Below are positions 11,579 through 23,107 of a DNA stretch of 64,000 nucleotides, one piece after another (the stretch's first letter is position 1; every line of letters starts with the position of its first letter). The stretch is from Harmothoe impar (Eukaryota; Annelida; Polychaeta; Phyllodocida; Polynoidae). Under the pieces are notes generated by a model, which saw nothing but the letters and a program-made list of their open reading frames with translations, ran no database searches and was not told where the DNA came from. The DNA lies in the NCBI GenBank assembly GCA_947462335.1, contig OX381709.1, positions 70,858,609 through 70,922,608 on the forward strand, in the 5' to 3' direction. Made by a program: the position numbers and the translations under genes.

Positions 11579-11990
11579 AGATGGCATATCAGCTAAATTT
11601 TGGGGATTTTCTAGTCATGCCATCTTATTGTATATCCTATCCCAAACATCTTCCCTAACTTTTTTAATTATTGGCAATGTCTCAGTCTATAAAATGAGCA
11701 CAGGCAGTGCAGTCATTTTTACTGTAGGTTGACACTAAAACTGTCTTAGTTAGTTGTAGTACTGCATGGCTCAGTGCTTTCTCTACCATGCTAGTTTTCC
11801 CTGTACTAACCTGGGGGAGTGACTGAGTCAGTGAGGTGAATAGGCTTTATTGTTAACTCTCTCAAATAATATATTTAGAGACAAATATCTTGCAAATATC
11901 GGGTAATGTTTTTCAGCTAAAATTGTATTAGCACCCAAGGCATTCCTTTTAAGGAAAATGTTGGGAAGTGTACTAGTTGAAAACCCATCT
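11579..11990. mobile_element. 412-bp TTAA-flanked MITE, piggyBac-like (copy 2, inverted)
   Basis: Same family and same length as 5446-5857 but in opposite orientation. Begins AGATGG, ends CCCATCT, followed by TTAA (11991-11994); the left flank is the decayed TGAA. Copy B has the uninterrupted GGGTTAATG at about 63008. Confidence 0.82.
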
Positions 11991-12023
11991 TTAATGCCTA
12001 CTGTATGATGGTGCATCTTGCAG

Positions 12024-12178
12024 GTTTCCTGCCGCCGTCGGCTGGGTCGGCGCAGATTAATGGCTACGACATCAGGACCGACATAGAGGGTGTGCGCGCC
12101 TCCCTGGGGCTGTGTCCGCAACATGACGTGCTGTTTGACGAACTCACCGTCAAGGAACATCTCACCTTCTTTGCTAAG
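12024..12178 (+). CDS. ABCA3: ABCA3-like copy A exon 6 (NBD1 Q-loop)
   Basis: GFLPPSAGSAQINGYDI to LGLCPQHDVLFDELTVKEHL. The Gln in CPQHD is the Q-loop that couples ATP binding to the membrane domain. Phase 1 in, phase 0 out at GTGAGC. Five synonymous differences from copy B (such as AGG/CGG for Arg). Confidence 0.95.
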
Positions 12179-12485
12179 GTGAGCATCTACTAAAAATAGT
12201 TAACCTTTTAAGGGTGATATAATGCATTGATGCATCGTGCCATGTTCGTCGTGATGCATGAATTCATGCACAAAGATTCAGAATCGGTGAATACGTGAAG
12301 ACGATCTTTGTTCAATGTATAAATTATAAATTACTATTTTTAGACTTTTCACCGATTTTTACATTATTTGAATTTATGAATTAGGCCTGAAGACCATTTG
12401 GTATTGAGTGCCTGGCCTGTAGAGCTATTGTATACCGTACCAATGATGTTTATTTATAAAACTCTTTTTCCTTTTCTATTCCTAG

Positions 12486-12641
12486 CTGAAAGGCTGCTCT
12501 AGCAGCGTGGTCAAGGAAGAGGTGATCAAAACCATCAAAATGCTGAATCTGGAACCCAAGACCGACACCCAGTCTAAAGGCCTCTCTGGTGGAATGAAGA
12601 GGAAACTATCTGTGGGCATTGCGCTCATCGGGGGTTCAAAG
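12486..12641 (+). CDS. ABCA3: ABCA3-like copy A exon 7 (NBD1 signature)
   Basis: 52 codons, phase 0 both ends. LKGCSSSVVKEEV leads to the ABC signature LSGGMKRKLS (12582 onward) and GIALIGGSK. Four synonymous differences from copy B. Confidence 0.95.
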
Positions 12642-13254
12642 GTCAGTGATGTGTCGGTTGTTAAGATATTAAACATATTTCTCTTTATATAAGAATAGTG
12701 TACATTAATTATTAGCCATGACTGGCCAATTTAGGGAAAATAATGTATAATTACCATAGATTTGATATAGGCAGGGAAGTATGATATTGGCTAACGTCCT
12801 GGATACATCAAATTCAACTAATCTTCATACCACAGGTGGGGATCCTGGTCGAGCCGACAAGATTGAATTAGCATGGCAACCATTTGTTAATGTTCAAATA
12901 ATGTTCTGTGACCACTGGGTCACCTGGTCTGAATGTAGTAGCGTAGTAAACACACCACCGTCCTTTCTCCTTTAGGTAGTGTTTATTTATCAGTTACAGG
13001 TGGGTATGTGTGGTGCGTTTGGGAGGGGGGCGTAAACAATTCTGACTCCTCTTGAGGGGGGGGGAGGGCGTAAAAAATTCAGCCACTTTTAAGCAAAAAT
13101 GCCAGTGCGTTACTATAGTTCAAAGGGGGGGGGGGATTTTCGGCGCCTTCGGGGGGAGGCATAAAAGGTTCTACGCGCTCTCTGACCAAACCCCACTGTA
13201 ATTAATAAATGACAGCCTGGATACATTTTAACAAGATCTAATTTCCTCCCCCAG
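12642..13254. other. intron 7: G-run-rich, no gene seen
   Basis: Three loosely repeated segments with long G-runs followed by CGTAAA-AATTC or ATAAAAGG (13020-13170). The start aligns with the last bases of the window in copy B. Confidence 0.6.
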
Positions 13255-13465
13255 GTGGTTATCCTGGATGAGCCCACGTCGGGGATGGACCCTGAGGCGC
13301 GGCGTCAGACGTGGGACCTGCTGCAGGAGCAGCGGGCAGGCCGTACCATGGTGCTCACCACCCACTTCATGGACGAGGCAGACCTCCTGGGGGACAGGAT
13401 AGCCATCATGGCAGAGGGAACCATTCAGTGCGCCGGCAGCTCTCTCTTCCTCAAGAATAAATATG
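13255..13465 (+). CDS. ABCA3: ABCA3-like copy A exon 8 (NBD1 Walker B, H-loop)
   Basis: [17 protein letters not shown] (Walker B and D-loop), [15 protein letters not shown] (H-loop His), [14 protein letters not shown]. Completes the ATP site of NBD1. Ends phase 1 at GTAGGG. Confidence 0.95.
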
Positions 13466-13884
13466 GTAGGGCAAAAAACAATTTGGTGTTTCAGGTTACC
13501 CAAAGCTACCTAGTAAAATAGGACCAAACCTAGATATTTTTATCCAACTGGTTAATTGAAGGGTATTTTGGGGCTATTTCAGAGTCGATTTTATCGTTCA
13601 ACAATTGAGGCCGTATATAGTCGGCGAGTCGTTGCTGTAACTCACTAGGTCAATGTCTGGGTACGGGGGCCTGCAAATAGGAAACAGGGTCAAAGCTATA
13701 GTAAGCAATGAAAAGCAGAACATTACTGGACTGTATTAAATTTCCTTCTAAACTTATCCAGATGACAATGTTTAATATGGAGCTTTCTTGTCCATTTCTA
13801 TTTGTGCTCCAATGCAATTAAAATACACCTATATCTACTATTATAACTATTCTGGTAACACCCCCATGCCCCCCCCCCCTGTAG

Positions 13885-14134
13885 GTGTGGGCTACCACAT
13901 GGTGATGGTGAAGGAGGCCGGATGTGACGTCAGCCGGCTGAGTGACGTCATCATGAAGCACGTGCCGGGCGCCCAGCTCGAGTCTAACATCAGCGCCGAG
14001 TTGTCCTTCGTCCTGCCGCACGAGAGCAGCTCCAGCTTCGAGGCGCTCTTCGCCTACCTGGAGGTCAACCGGAAGCAGCTGGGCATCTCCAGCTACGGCG
14101 CCTCTGTCACCACCCTAGAGGAGGTCTTCCTCAA
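13885..14134 (+). CDS. ABCA3: ABCA3-like copy A exon 9 (post-NBD1 regulatory fold)
   Basis: GVGYHMVMVKEAGCDVSRL to SYGASVTTLEEVFLK, including HVPGAQLESN and AELSFVLP. This is the conserved domain after NBD1 in ABCA proteins, ending in the EEVFL motif. Phase 1 in, phase 2 out at GTGAGT. Confidence 0.93.
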
Positions 14135-14142
14135 GTGAGTTG

Positions 14143-14226
14143 GTTAAGTTGAGTTGAGTTGAGTTGAGTTGAGTTGAGTTGAGTTGAGTTGAGTTGAGTT
14201 GAGTTGAGTTGAGTTGAGTCGAGTTG
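14143..14226. repeat. (GAGTT)n microsatellite
   Basis: About 16 copies of a 5-base unit immediately after the exon 9 donor (GTGAGTTGG), which itself resembles the unit. Confidence 0.93.
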
Positions 14227-14662
14227 AAATATTTTTATTTGGCATAAATCCATTGACACGCAATTTCTTTCGACTACAGACAACTATTCACAGATGAACA
14301 CTCATGAATAATTATCTTTCTTAGGGAGTGGGCATTATTTAAAGAGAGGGAAGGGGGGGGGGTGGATTTTCGCGCATGAATAATTTTCAGCTTCCCCTTG
14401 ACACTAATTAACATTTTTCCGATGCCCTCTCTGGATTATTTATTTTCACCCACAAATTTCAGCTAAATCTAAAGCCGGGATTCCACTACCCGATTTTGTG
14501 GTCAGATTGGACCCAGACAGATATAAAAAAGAAAATGCTAATATAAACAAACCCAAACATCTAAGTTACCATAATTTGACAGATTTAATTTTATGAGAAT
14601 GGACCAGAAAATCGGTAAGTGGGGCCCCATCTTAAATCTCTATATACGTGTACATTGTCCAG
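14227..14662. other. intron 9 remainder: nothing seen
   Basis: AT-rich with one G-run at 14352; no feature supported. Confidence 0.6.
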
Positions 14663-14781
14663 GGTGGGAGAGTCCATGGACGCCACGCTGCAGAAACGTC
14701 TCCAGAAGGGAGCCCCAGAGGAGGCGGCGGTACAGGAGGAGCGGGAGGCCGTTAACGGGCAGCTCTCCAGCACCGAACGAG
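14663..14781 (+). CDS. ABCA3: ABCA3-like copy A exon 10 (linker)
   Basis: VGESMDATLQKRLQKGAPEE to GQLSSTER: a charged cytoplasmic linker after EEVFLK. Acceptor at 14662. The donor at 14782 (GTACAG) leaves phase 1, which fits the next exon only if that exon starts at 16486, so this boundary is the least certain of the gene. Confidence 0.75.
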
Positions 14782-14799
14782 GTACAGGCAGTTAGCACT

Positions 14800-15516
14800 C
14801 CAAGTGCAGCCCAGTGCTTTAATGCAGCATGACCTTTGTCGGTATGATGCTGGAGTGAGCACTGGCGATTCTACTCGCCGGGGCTGCATGCAAGCATCAT
14901 ATCGATCCTTAGGGAGTGCATCAAGCATGAAGGAAGCAGTGGCGAGGTACTCACTGCATTTTTAGATGCACCTTGCAGGCAAAAGGGGATGGCACATTAA
15001 AGCACTGTACTGCCCTAGCATTAATCCCCTGCATGTCCTTGACTGTAGCACCGTTATATACCTGATTGATAGTCCTAATGTTTGTATAATCCTATCAGTA
15101 TTGTATTTCCGATTGCTGTTGTGTAACACACCTTGTTCAGATATACTTTATTTCTTGTATAAAAGTTGGATCTTTGACATGGGTAATTGTAGCACACATT
15201 GTAACATTCATAACATTTATAGTTTTAGGCTTGGTTTAGTTTTATTTTCTACCCTTCGTCAACTTGATTTATCCAAAGGATAAGAAATCTACGATGCAAC
15301 TATAGTGTAAAGGTACAATTATGATCAAAGCACTGTCCCTAAGGATCACTGCCTTCGATTAACCGCCACTATATCACAATGAGCATGATAAATGCATTCA
15401 AAAAGCAGTTAATACTTAATAATAGCTCCATGTACGATGAAGGTCACACACGTCCCCCCTTGGCAAACAAAACCATGATAGTTAGCAATCCAGAAATATG
15501 AAATACCGTATATAAT
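14800..15516. other. intron 10, first part: GCATGA-type palindromic repeat pieces
   Basis: 14815-15005 has fragments of the TGATGC...GGGCTGCATGCA repeat seen in many introns here. The rest shows no feature. Confidence 0.55.
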
Positions 15517-16056
15517 GTGCCTCTACATGGGTAAAAATCGACACGCGCGACACGGCGACACGGCCCTTTTAAAAATCGACACGTGCGACACGGCCCTTTT
15601 AAAAATCGACGGACACATAGAACTGAGGAATAAAATTCGACAGACACATATATCTTAGAATAAAATCTGACAGACACATAAAACTGGAGTATAAAATCTG
15701 ACAGACACAGACAAGGTGTGACCGCCAAATGCTGCCTATAAAGGGGGAGGGCTGAAGGTGAGAAAACTGGGAGGGGGGGTGCTATACTCTCACACCTCAT
15801 GCAAGCAGCATTCTCACACCTGCAGCCGGTGTAAGAATGCTATGGCTGGGGGGGGGATAGGGATAGGATGTATTTGTCCCTCTATATGGGTAAAAATTGA
15901 CACGGCCCATTTTTTTGCTAAAAATCGACACGGCGACACGGCCGTTTCTTGCTAAAAATCGACACGGCGACACGGCCGTTTCTTGCTAAAAATCGACACG
16001 GCGACACTGCCGTTTCTTGCTAAAAATCAAAAATACGGGTACCCATGTAGAGGCAC
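15517..16056. mobile_element. 540-bp MITE with GTGCCTCTACATGGGT ends
   Basis: Ends are the same 16-bp inverted repeat as at 7369-7590, here with a perfect 6-bp duplication TATAAT (15511-15516 and 16057-16062). The inside has repeated AAAAATCGACACGGCGACAC units and an inner terminus-like CCTCTATATGGGTAAAAATT at about 15881, suggesting a nested or partly duplicated element. Confidence 0.85.
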
Positions 16057-16485
16057 TATAATAGTAGAAAAAATGATCAGTTGCAATAAAAACCTCCCCT
16101 CAGCCTTTTGCAGAACTAAGAGCTTGATAAAATACCTTTACTGATTCATACCAACCAAATTATATATATGCAATAGCAGACAATCCAATCCTAATACAAT
16201 TCTAAATCGATTGCAAACTTTGCCAATACAGATTCCCTCTGATAGTCCACATAGAATCAACCTGTTGGGGACTGACAGAGAATATCTCTAAATCAAAGTT
16301 TAAAGGTGGGCGGGGGGAAATTTCCTTACATTTGATTACCTTTGATTAAGCACCCACTGTACACCCCTGTTTCTGCATGTCAATGCCCCCTCCCCATACA
16401 CACCTGCTTGATTCCTGAGTGTACCACCTGCATGCGCATGCTCTTCTTCTACTTCCGCCCTGATTAGTTCAGGCTATTGCCGCAG

Positions 16486-16656
16486 ATCTGGTGCGCTTCG
16501 CGGCGTCTGAGGCGGTGATGATGGACGACGTGAGTCCCAGCACCTTCTCCTCCGGGAAACTCATCATCGAGCCCGACAACTGGCACCCGGACAGCGGCAA
16601 GAAGAAGATGTCCTTCAGGAAGTACTCCAGGCAGGACTCCACACAGACCAAGTCAG
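16486..16656 (+). CDS. ABCA3: ABCA3-like copy A exon 11 (linker)
   Basis: DLVRFAASEAVMMDDVSP to SFRKYSRQDSTQTKS, a Ser- and Lys-rich cytoplasmic linker. Start 16486 follows GCCGCAG and keeps phase 1 with exon 10. An alternative acceptor at 16472 would add AIAA in phase 0 but break phase with exon 10. Ends phase 1 at CAG|GTCAGG. Confidence 0.75.
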
Positions 16657-16675
16657 GTCAGGCCTAGCTTAGGCT

Positions 16676-17095
16676 GCATTATACACCTAAGCCAAAGCTT
16701 AAGCCTAAAGGATAAGCCTAACCGTGACCCTAACCCTGGTGCTTCCTCCACCCAGTCCAAATCAGGTCAAGGATACTTTAGGCTGCACCGTAACCCTTAC
16801 ACATCGATAGCCCTAACATATGCCAACCATGACCTTGACTCTAACCACAGCCCTAATTCAACCTTAACCTCGACCCTAACCCTGACATATCCATAACCTT
16901 CACCCTAACCCTGACCCAACCATAGTCCTGACCGTAACCCTAACCCAACCCCAACTTTTGCTCTTACCCTAGCCCTAACTCACTATAACCTTGGTTCCAA
17001 CCCTAACAATCCCAACCATAACCATGACATTACACTAACCCTAACCGTGATTCAACCCTAACCCTAACCTAACCCGGACTCTACGCAGGCCAAGG
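16676..17095. repeat. degenerate telomere-like (CCCTAA)n interstitial repeat
   Basis: Many copies of CCCTAACC and CCTAACCCTGAC, diverged, over about 400 bp. Related to the TTAGGG telomere unit of deuterostomes. Confidence 0.8.
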
Positions 17096-17574
17096 ATGTA
17101 ACTAATGTATACAACTCATTGACAGAAGTTTGATGTTTTCTGAATATTGTCTTTGCTTTAAATGTTTTTATATAACAATTAAATCTATATCTACCGTTTG
17201 TCATTTTAACGTCATAGAGTAATTTAGATATGTAATGCATGTCTCTTCACGTATACTGCACTTATCAGTATGATGCCATAGCACTGTAAGACAATAATTA
17301 AAACCATTTCAATATGTCATGATCATAATCCAATAATCATAACAACAAATATTTCTGTCATTAACCTTTCAATATCGACATGTAAGACTTAATCACGTAA
17401 GAAATTAAATTTTGTAACGAAGATATCCAAGGAAGTTGGAATAGACATAACAAACTGACGTCATACTTCTGATATCGCATGCTTTTATCAACTTCAATAC
17501 CCCAAATATCCGAAATTTTGCTGGGAATTATTTAGCAACCTTAATCTAATTTACCCCTGATATTGTCATTGCAG

Positions 17575-17741
17575 TGTTCGGTGCGTTTTACAATAGAAAG
17601 GTGGGCCTGGGTCTTTACAAGCAGCAGTTCAAGGCACTCTTCATCAAACGAGTTATTCACTCGTGGCGCAACCGACTCGTGTCCCTCACTCAGCTGCTCG
17701 TACCTCTCTTCTTCACCATGATTGGCTGCATTGTTCTCAAG
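17575..17741 (+). CDS. ABCA3: ABCA3-like copy A exon 12 (first helix of TMD2)
   Basis: VFGAFYNRKVGLGLYKQQF, then ALFIKRVIHSWRNRLVSLTQ and a hydrophobic helix ending IVLK. This is the elbow and first transmembrane helix of the second half. Phase 1 in, phase 0 out. Confidence 0.92.
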
Positions 17742-17804
17742 GTGAGAATAGTCAATGCTTACGTTATTAACCCTTTAAGGGCCGCACAGGAAATGATGTC
17801 TGAA

Positions 17805-18970
17805 TAGGAGGTTGTGAGAGTGTGAGTAGTATAGGAAATGGTGCCTACATATAGGGGTTGTTAGGGTGTAGTAGTATAGGAAATGGTGCCTATATATAGG
17901 GGTTGTTAGGGTGTGAGTAGTATAGGAAATGGTGCCTGCATATAGGGGTCGTTAGGGTGTGAGTAGTATAGGAAATGGTGCCTACATATAGGGGTTGTTG
18001 GGGTGTGAGTAGTATAGGAAATGGTGCCTACATATAGGGGTTGTTGGGGTGTGAGTAGTATAGGAAATGGTGCCTACATATAGGGGTTGTTAGGTCGTAG
18101 TAGTATAGGAAATGGGGCCTACATATAGGGGTTGTTAGGGTGTAGTAGTGTAGGATATGGTGCCTGCATATAGGGGTTGTTAGGGTGTAGTAGTATAGGA
18201 AATGGTGCCTACATATAGGGGTTGTTAGGGTGTAGTAGTATAGGAAATGGTGCCTACATATAGGGGTTGTTAGGGTGTGAGTAGTATAGGAAATGGTGCC
18301 TACATATAGGGGTTGTGAGGTTGTGAGTAGTATAGGAAATGGTGCCTACATATAGGGGTTGTTAGGGTGTGAGTAGTATAGGAAATGGTGCCTACATATA
18401 GGGGTTGTTAGGGTGTAGTAGTATAGGAAATGGTGCCTACATATAGGGGTTGTTGGGGTGTGAGTAGTATAGGAAATGGTGCCTACATATAGGGGTTGTT
18501 AGGGTGTGAGTAGTATAGGAAATGGTGCCTACATATAGGGGTTGTTAGGGTGTAGTAGTATAGGAAATGGTGCCTACATATAGGGGTTGTTAGGGTGTAG
18601 TAGTATAGGAAATGGTGCCTACATGGTAGGTTGTGAGGTTGTGAGGTTGTGAGGTTGTGAGTAGTATAGAAAATGGTGCCTACATAGGAGGTTGTTAGGG
18701 TGTGAGTAGTATAGGAAATGGTGCCGACATAGGAGGTTGTTAGGATGTTAGTAGTATAAGAAATGGTGCCGATATAGGAGGAAGTTGGGGTGTGAGTAGT
18801 TTAGGAACTTGTTGGGGTGTGAGTAGTAAAAAAGAATAGCGCATGGGAGTTGTTGGGGTGGGAGTAGTATAAAATATGTTGACTACATAGGGGTCGTTAG
18901 GGCATGAGTAGTTCAGGAAATAGTGCCTGCATAGGGGCTGTTGGGATGTGAGAAGTTGACAGAAATGGTG
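17805..18970. repeat. about 47-bp minisatellite
   Basis: Around 24 copies of GTAGTATAGGAAATGGTGCC plus TACATATAGGGGTTGTTAGG and GTGTGA. Units drift toward the right end (CATAGGAGG variants after 18620). No coding potential. Confidence 0.95.
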
Positions 18971-19239
18971 CAGGGCTGTATCTCCAGGGTTATGGGAGTA
19001 CAGCACTTCCTGAGCTGGAATCAGTCAATAATTGGAGGTACTTTCGCAAGGTTGATTCCCTTGGCAAATCACACTAATTGTCTGTGAGAATATCATATAA
19101 TACAAGAGGCCAAAGAACGTTGTGTTCAAGTGACATGGCCCCCAAAGAATAGGATAGGTCGTTCGATTTTTTTCAGGATTATGAGACAGAATTCCTGCAT
19201 TTCTCGCATAATTTCAGTAAAAAGAAATCAGTAAAAAAG

Positions 19240-19402
19240 TTGGTTTTTTTTGGTAGAAAAAAAGGAGAAAAAGCCCTCCCAAAGAAAGAAAAAAGAATTA
19301 GGGTAGGGCCAAAAAAAAGGGTCGCTGGGGTAGTAAATAGAAAAAAAACCTTCCCAAAAGAAGAAAAAAGAATTAGGGTTGGCCAAAAAATAGGGTCGCT
19401 AC
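19240..19402. repeat. two-copy purine-rich tandem repeat
   Basis: Two copies of an approximately 75-bp segment with AAAAAAGAATTAGGGT, GGCCAAAAAA and AGGGTCGCT. Confidence 0.7.
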
Positions 19403-19462
19403 CTAAACACAACTACTTCTTTTGGCCTAACACTTTATCGTGGCCTTGTCTCTCCCCCACAG

Positions 19463-19630
19463 ACCATCCCGTCCAGCACGGACGACCCGCCGCCGCTGTC
19501 CCTGAGTATGAAGAGCTTCACGGAGCAGGTTGTGCTGTACGACACGTCCCCAAACCTCACCGACCGCATCTCACAGCTCGCACAGGACTACATCTACGTC
19601 ATGTCCAAGACGCAGCCCGGCGTCAGCCAG
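19463..19630 (+). CDS. ABCA3: ABCA3-like copy A exon 13 (extracellular loop, TMD2)
   Basis: TIPSSTDDPPPLSLSMKSF to YVMSKTQPGVSQ, phase 0 at both ends. Large extracellular loop between the first and second helices of TMD2; NLT is a possible glycosylation site. Confidence 0.88.
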
Positions 19631-20180
19631 GTACGTCATAACGTCATAAGATATGTTTAGTTATATTATCATCATTATTAGTATTATTTGAAGTAAAAAG
19701 GTAAGATGTATCACAATTATGCACAGTGTCAGATCATGATAGGAAGATCCTGGACATTTGATGTCCCTGCGGCCAATTGCATGATTCATAAATACTGAAT
19801 TAAGGAAAGCCCCCTTCCTCTTAGCCCATACTAATGGTGATTGGCTGATACGTTTATAGCATGTATAGTAACCTGATGAGGCCAGCAGAAAGTGTGTTTT
19901 AGGTCTTGTGCCCTCCCCTCCGGAGCAAGACTATAATGAGTACAGTGGTGTCAACTCTCCATCCTCCTGAGGTCGGTAAATTGGGGATCACAATAGATGT
20001 ATCTGAATAGCCGCAGTCAAGCAGGCAGTGCCAAAAGGTGAAAGCATAGCAGCCAGAGTTAACCCACATCGGCACTGTGTATATATCCTGAGACCAGTAT
20101 AGCTGCATTATACCCACACTCTATGAGATGCACCTCCCGTGAAGCTCGGGGCCACATGAGGGAGCACCGACCTCATTACT

Positions 20181-20470
20181 TTCGTTCCCAAATCCTTGCG
20201 AAGGAAGGCTCTGGTAACAGCCAAATGACCTTGACCTTGGAATTTTGCTTGTTCTGGGCAACGCCTGCTGGTAGCCTGGAACCAGTGGACAGGAACAGGA
20301 AATGGAACTAGAAAGTCTGATGGTAAATACAGTAAAACTACCATCATACATTCTGGTTCCTGTCCACTGGTTCCAGGCTACCAGCAGGGGTTGCCCAGAC
20401 CCAGCAAAATCCCAAGGTCAAGGTCATTTGGCTGTTACCAGAGCCTTCCTTCGGAAGGATTTGGGAACGA
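20181..20470. repeat. long inverted repeat (arms about 120 bp)
   Basis: Left arm 20181-20302 and right arm 20349-20470 pair with few mismatches (TTCGTTCCCAAATCCTTGCG against CGAAGGATTTGGGAACGA at the ends), around a spacer of about 46 bp. Transcribed within intron 13 it would form a long hairpin. Probably a foldback transposon. Confidence 0.85.
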
Positions 20471-20751
20471 GAGTACGATCTCACGTGCACCTGTTGTGTG
20501 TAAACATGATACCGACTTACTGCCTAACAAACAGGGCAGGAGAAACAGCTCAGCTTCATGGTAGGACTATGTTATCTTCAGGAGATTGGTAGTGTGAGAA
20601 CTAATGCAGATATCCGCAACTAATGACCAAAGATGGCTACATGATGATATAGAAAGGAGAAGGGAAGATAATTATTCACAATGATATATTGCCCAGATAT
20701 GGGGGGGGGGAGGGGGTGAGGCCCACATTAATGGTTGTACCCCTGTTATAG

Positions 20752-21061
20752 GTGAAGGCAGTGGAGAGTGTGATGACGGAGGTGTTGGCGGTGGGGGAGG
20801 CCAGCATGGGCAGCTACAACACTACATGATGTAAGGGTGGTGTGTGTGTGTGGGGGGGGGGGAGGGTGTGAGGCCCACATTTATGGTTATACCCATGTTA
20901 TACAGGTGAAGCCAGTGGGGAGTGTGATGACTGAGGTGTTGGCGGTGGGGGAGGCCAGCATGGGCAGCTACAACAGAGACTACATGGTGTAGGGGTGGTG
21001 TGTGTGTGTGGGGGGAGGGGGGGTTGAGGCCCACATTAATGGTTGTACCCCTGTTATACAG
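20752..21061 (+). repeat. two partial copies of exon 14 ahead of the true exon
   Basis: GTGAAGGCAGTGGAGAGTGT at 20752 and a second copy at 20906 repeat the first 70-85 bases of exon 14 plus about 70 bases of upstream intron (period about 155 bp). The first lacks a proper CAG acceptor (TATAG); the second has TACAG. Each then runs into a stop or intron sequence, so they are decoy exons. Confidence 0.9.
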
Positions 21062-21226
21062 GTGAAGGCAGTGGGGAGTGTGATGACGGAGGTGTTGGCG
21101 GTGGGGGAGGCCAGCATGGGCAGCTACAACAGAGACTACATGGTGGCCGCCGGCTTCGACAACCAGCTGCCTGTGGAGAACGTTACAGACGCCACCACGG
21201 CCATCACTGCCTACTTCAACAACCAG
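21062..21226 (+). CDS. ABCA3: ABCA3-like copy A exon 14 (extracellular loop)
   Basis: VKAVGSVMTEVLAVGEASMG to ATTAITAYFNNQ, phase 0 both ends. The AYFNNQ|AYHT junction with exon 15 is the conserved 'FNNQAYH' block of ABCA extracellular loop 2. Confidence 0.92.
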
Positions 21227-22263
21227 GTAAGGATAACACAGACCCAGCTAATTTACCAATCTCCTGTGCAGCGTGTAATCAAAACAAACACTCAAAGGTG
21301 ATTACTCTCTGCCCCAGGCACCGAATTCCGACCAAATTCGTCCATAATCATACTCATGTTTACCTTTATTCAGGTGTCATGTTGATAATTATCATCCCCC
21401 TTAGTCCATGTATTTCCATTTGCTATTCTCATATATCAGCTCAGAGACATGTATCTTTAATCTACCATGCTTCTTAGGGTGTTTATCAACAGAAAAATAG
21501 CCCTGTGGCACAATAACTTAAGGCATGTGCTGTGTCGCATACAAATCCAAATACTTGTTTAAGCACACACATAGTGGCCTTTCACATAAGGGGCAATGAG
21601 GTGTGACTGCCGGACTACACTATGACGTAGGTGGCTTGTGGCAGAGGTATTTCATTTGAGTGTTTTGTTGTGATTACCTCTACATTGGAGATTGCTAATT
21701 TGCGATTGACCATTATTCCCTTTCATGGCTGCATAGTGCTTTAATGTATTATGTCCTTTGTCGTCATGATGTATGAATGCAGCCCTATTGAGTAACTCGC
21801 CAGGGCTTCATCCATGTGTCATAATACAAAGGTTTCATTGTTTCAGTGTGGAACTGTTGCCAGACAAATCCGTCATTACATACTGCCTAGAAATCAAAGT
21901 AGCTATGACTATATTAAAAAGAGAAATGAAACATTTGTTATCAATAATTGATAACTAATTATTAGTATTCACAAGTTATATTCAAACCTCGTGGTGTCAG
22001 CGTTTTGAGATGGTAGCTCAAATTATGTGAACATTTGACTCTCAGTCCTACCTTTTGCTTCTTACCTACCTTCAAGTTAAATACCCAAATTGAGGACTAT
22101 AGTAATATAGTTTGCTGTGTCTAGGGTTAATGCACAAGGTCACATAGAGTGAGTTACTGACCAGCATATGGCAACAGATTAACATGATTATTGAGGCATG
22201 AGGCCTTCTTTGTTATGTATGTAGATGTCCCCACATTAACCTAACACCCCCCCCCCCCCCCAG
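21227..22263. other. intron 14: no gene seen
   Basis: Contains a GCATGA-type repeat fragment (21727-21832) and a 17-base C-run directly before the exon 15 acceptor. Confidence 0.6.
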
Positions 22264-22405
22264 GCGTACCACACGATAGCCATCAGTCTGAGTATGGCGG
22301 GTAACACCTTACTGAGGTACCTGACCGGAGGGTCCGACTACACCATAGAGACCATCAACCACCCGGTACCCAGGACCTCAGAGCAGCTGCTGGAACAGGA
22401 CATGG
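22264..22405 (+). CDS. ABCA3: ABCA3-like copy A exon 15 (extracellular loop)
   Basis: AYHTIAISLSMAGNTLLRYL to TSEQLLEQDM; phase 0 in, phase 1 out. Completes the FNNQAYH block and the NHPVPR segment of the loop. Confidence 0.92.
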
Positions 22406-22686
22406 GTGAGTCACTCGCTATACAATGCCAATTTAAGTACATGTTCTAGTAATTATTCTTATATACTCGTATCTTCATCTGCCGGTTGATGCAAACACAT
22501 TTGATGCTATATATATATCATGTGAAGAATACAGTTATGATGCCCAAATACTGAAAGTAAGAAAGGACCAAATACTTTACAGCCCAGCACGAAACTAGCA
22601 GCTTTTCTTCACGGGGTGTTTTCCCACTCAAATATGATCAAAATATCCATAAAAAACTACATTTAGCAATTTATGAACTACACAGA

Positions 22687-22900
22687 GAAAAGAAACAGCG
22701 TCCAAAGGGAGTCCAGGTTGCCTCCAGAATGACTGCCCTTTTAGGGGAGTCCAGGCCGCCTAAGGGAGTCTAGGTGACTCCCTGACTGACCTAACAGAGT
22801 CACATAACTCCCTGGCTCACCTAAGGGAGTCGCAGAAGGACCTGGACTCCCCTGGAGAGGGTAGTCATTCTGGAGGCAGCCTTTTGATGCTGTTTCTTTT
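22687..22900. mobile_element. foldback MITE (AAAAGAAACAGC ends)
   Basis: Inverted ends AAAAGAAACAGC...GCTGTTTCTTTT and CCTCCAGAATGACT...AGTCATTCTGGAGG, with internal GGGAGTC/GACTCCC repeats. A shorter relative lies at 30161-30280. Confidence 0.75.
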
Positions 22901-23107
22901 TTTTGTGTGCTTGTTTTTTTCTATAATTATACTGACAATTAGAGTGGTATGCCTGACGCCCAGCCTGTGAAGAACTTGCAGGTGTGCGCTTTGACAATGT
23001 ATCTATAGATGCCTCTGCTGAAATCAAAATAATTATGGTGGCGTGAGATCCTTATCCAACATATGAGAAGTTGTGCTAATACTTCTTCTTGTTTTGTCTC
23101 TATGCAG

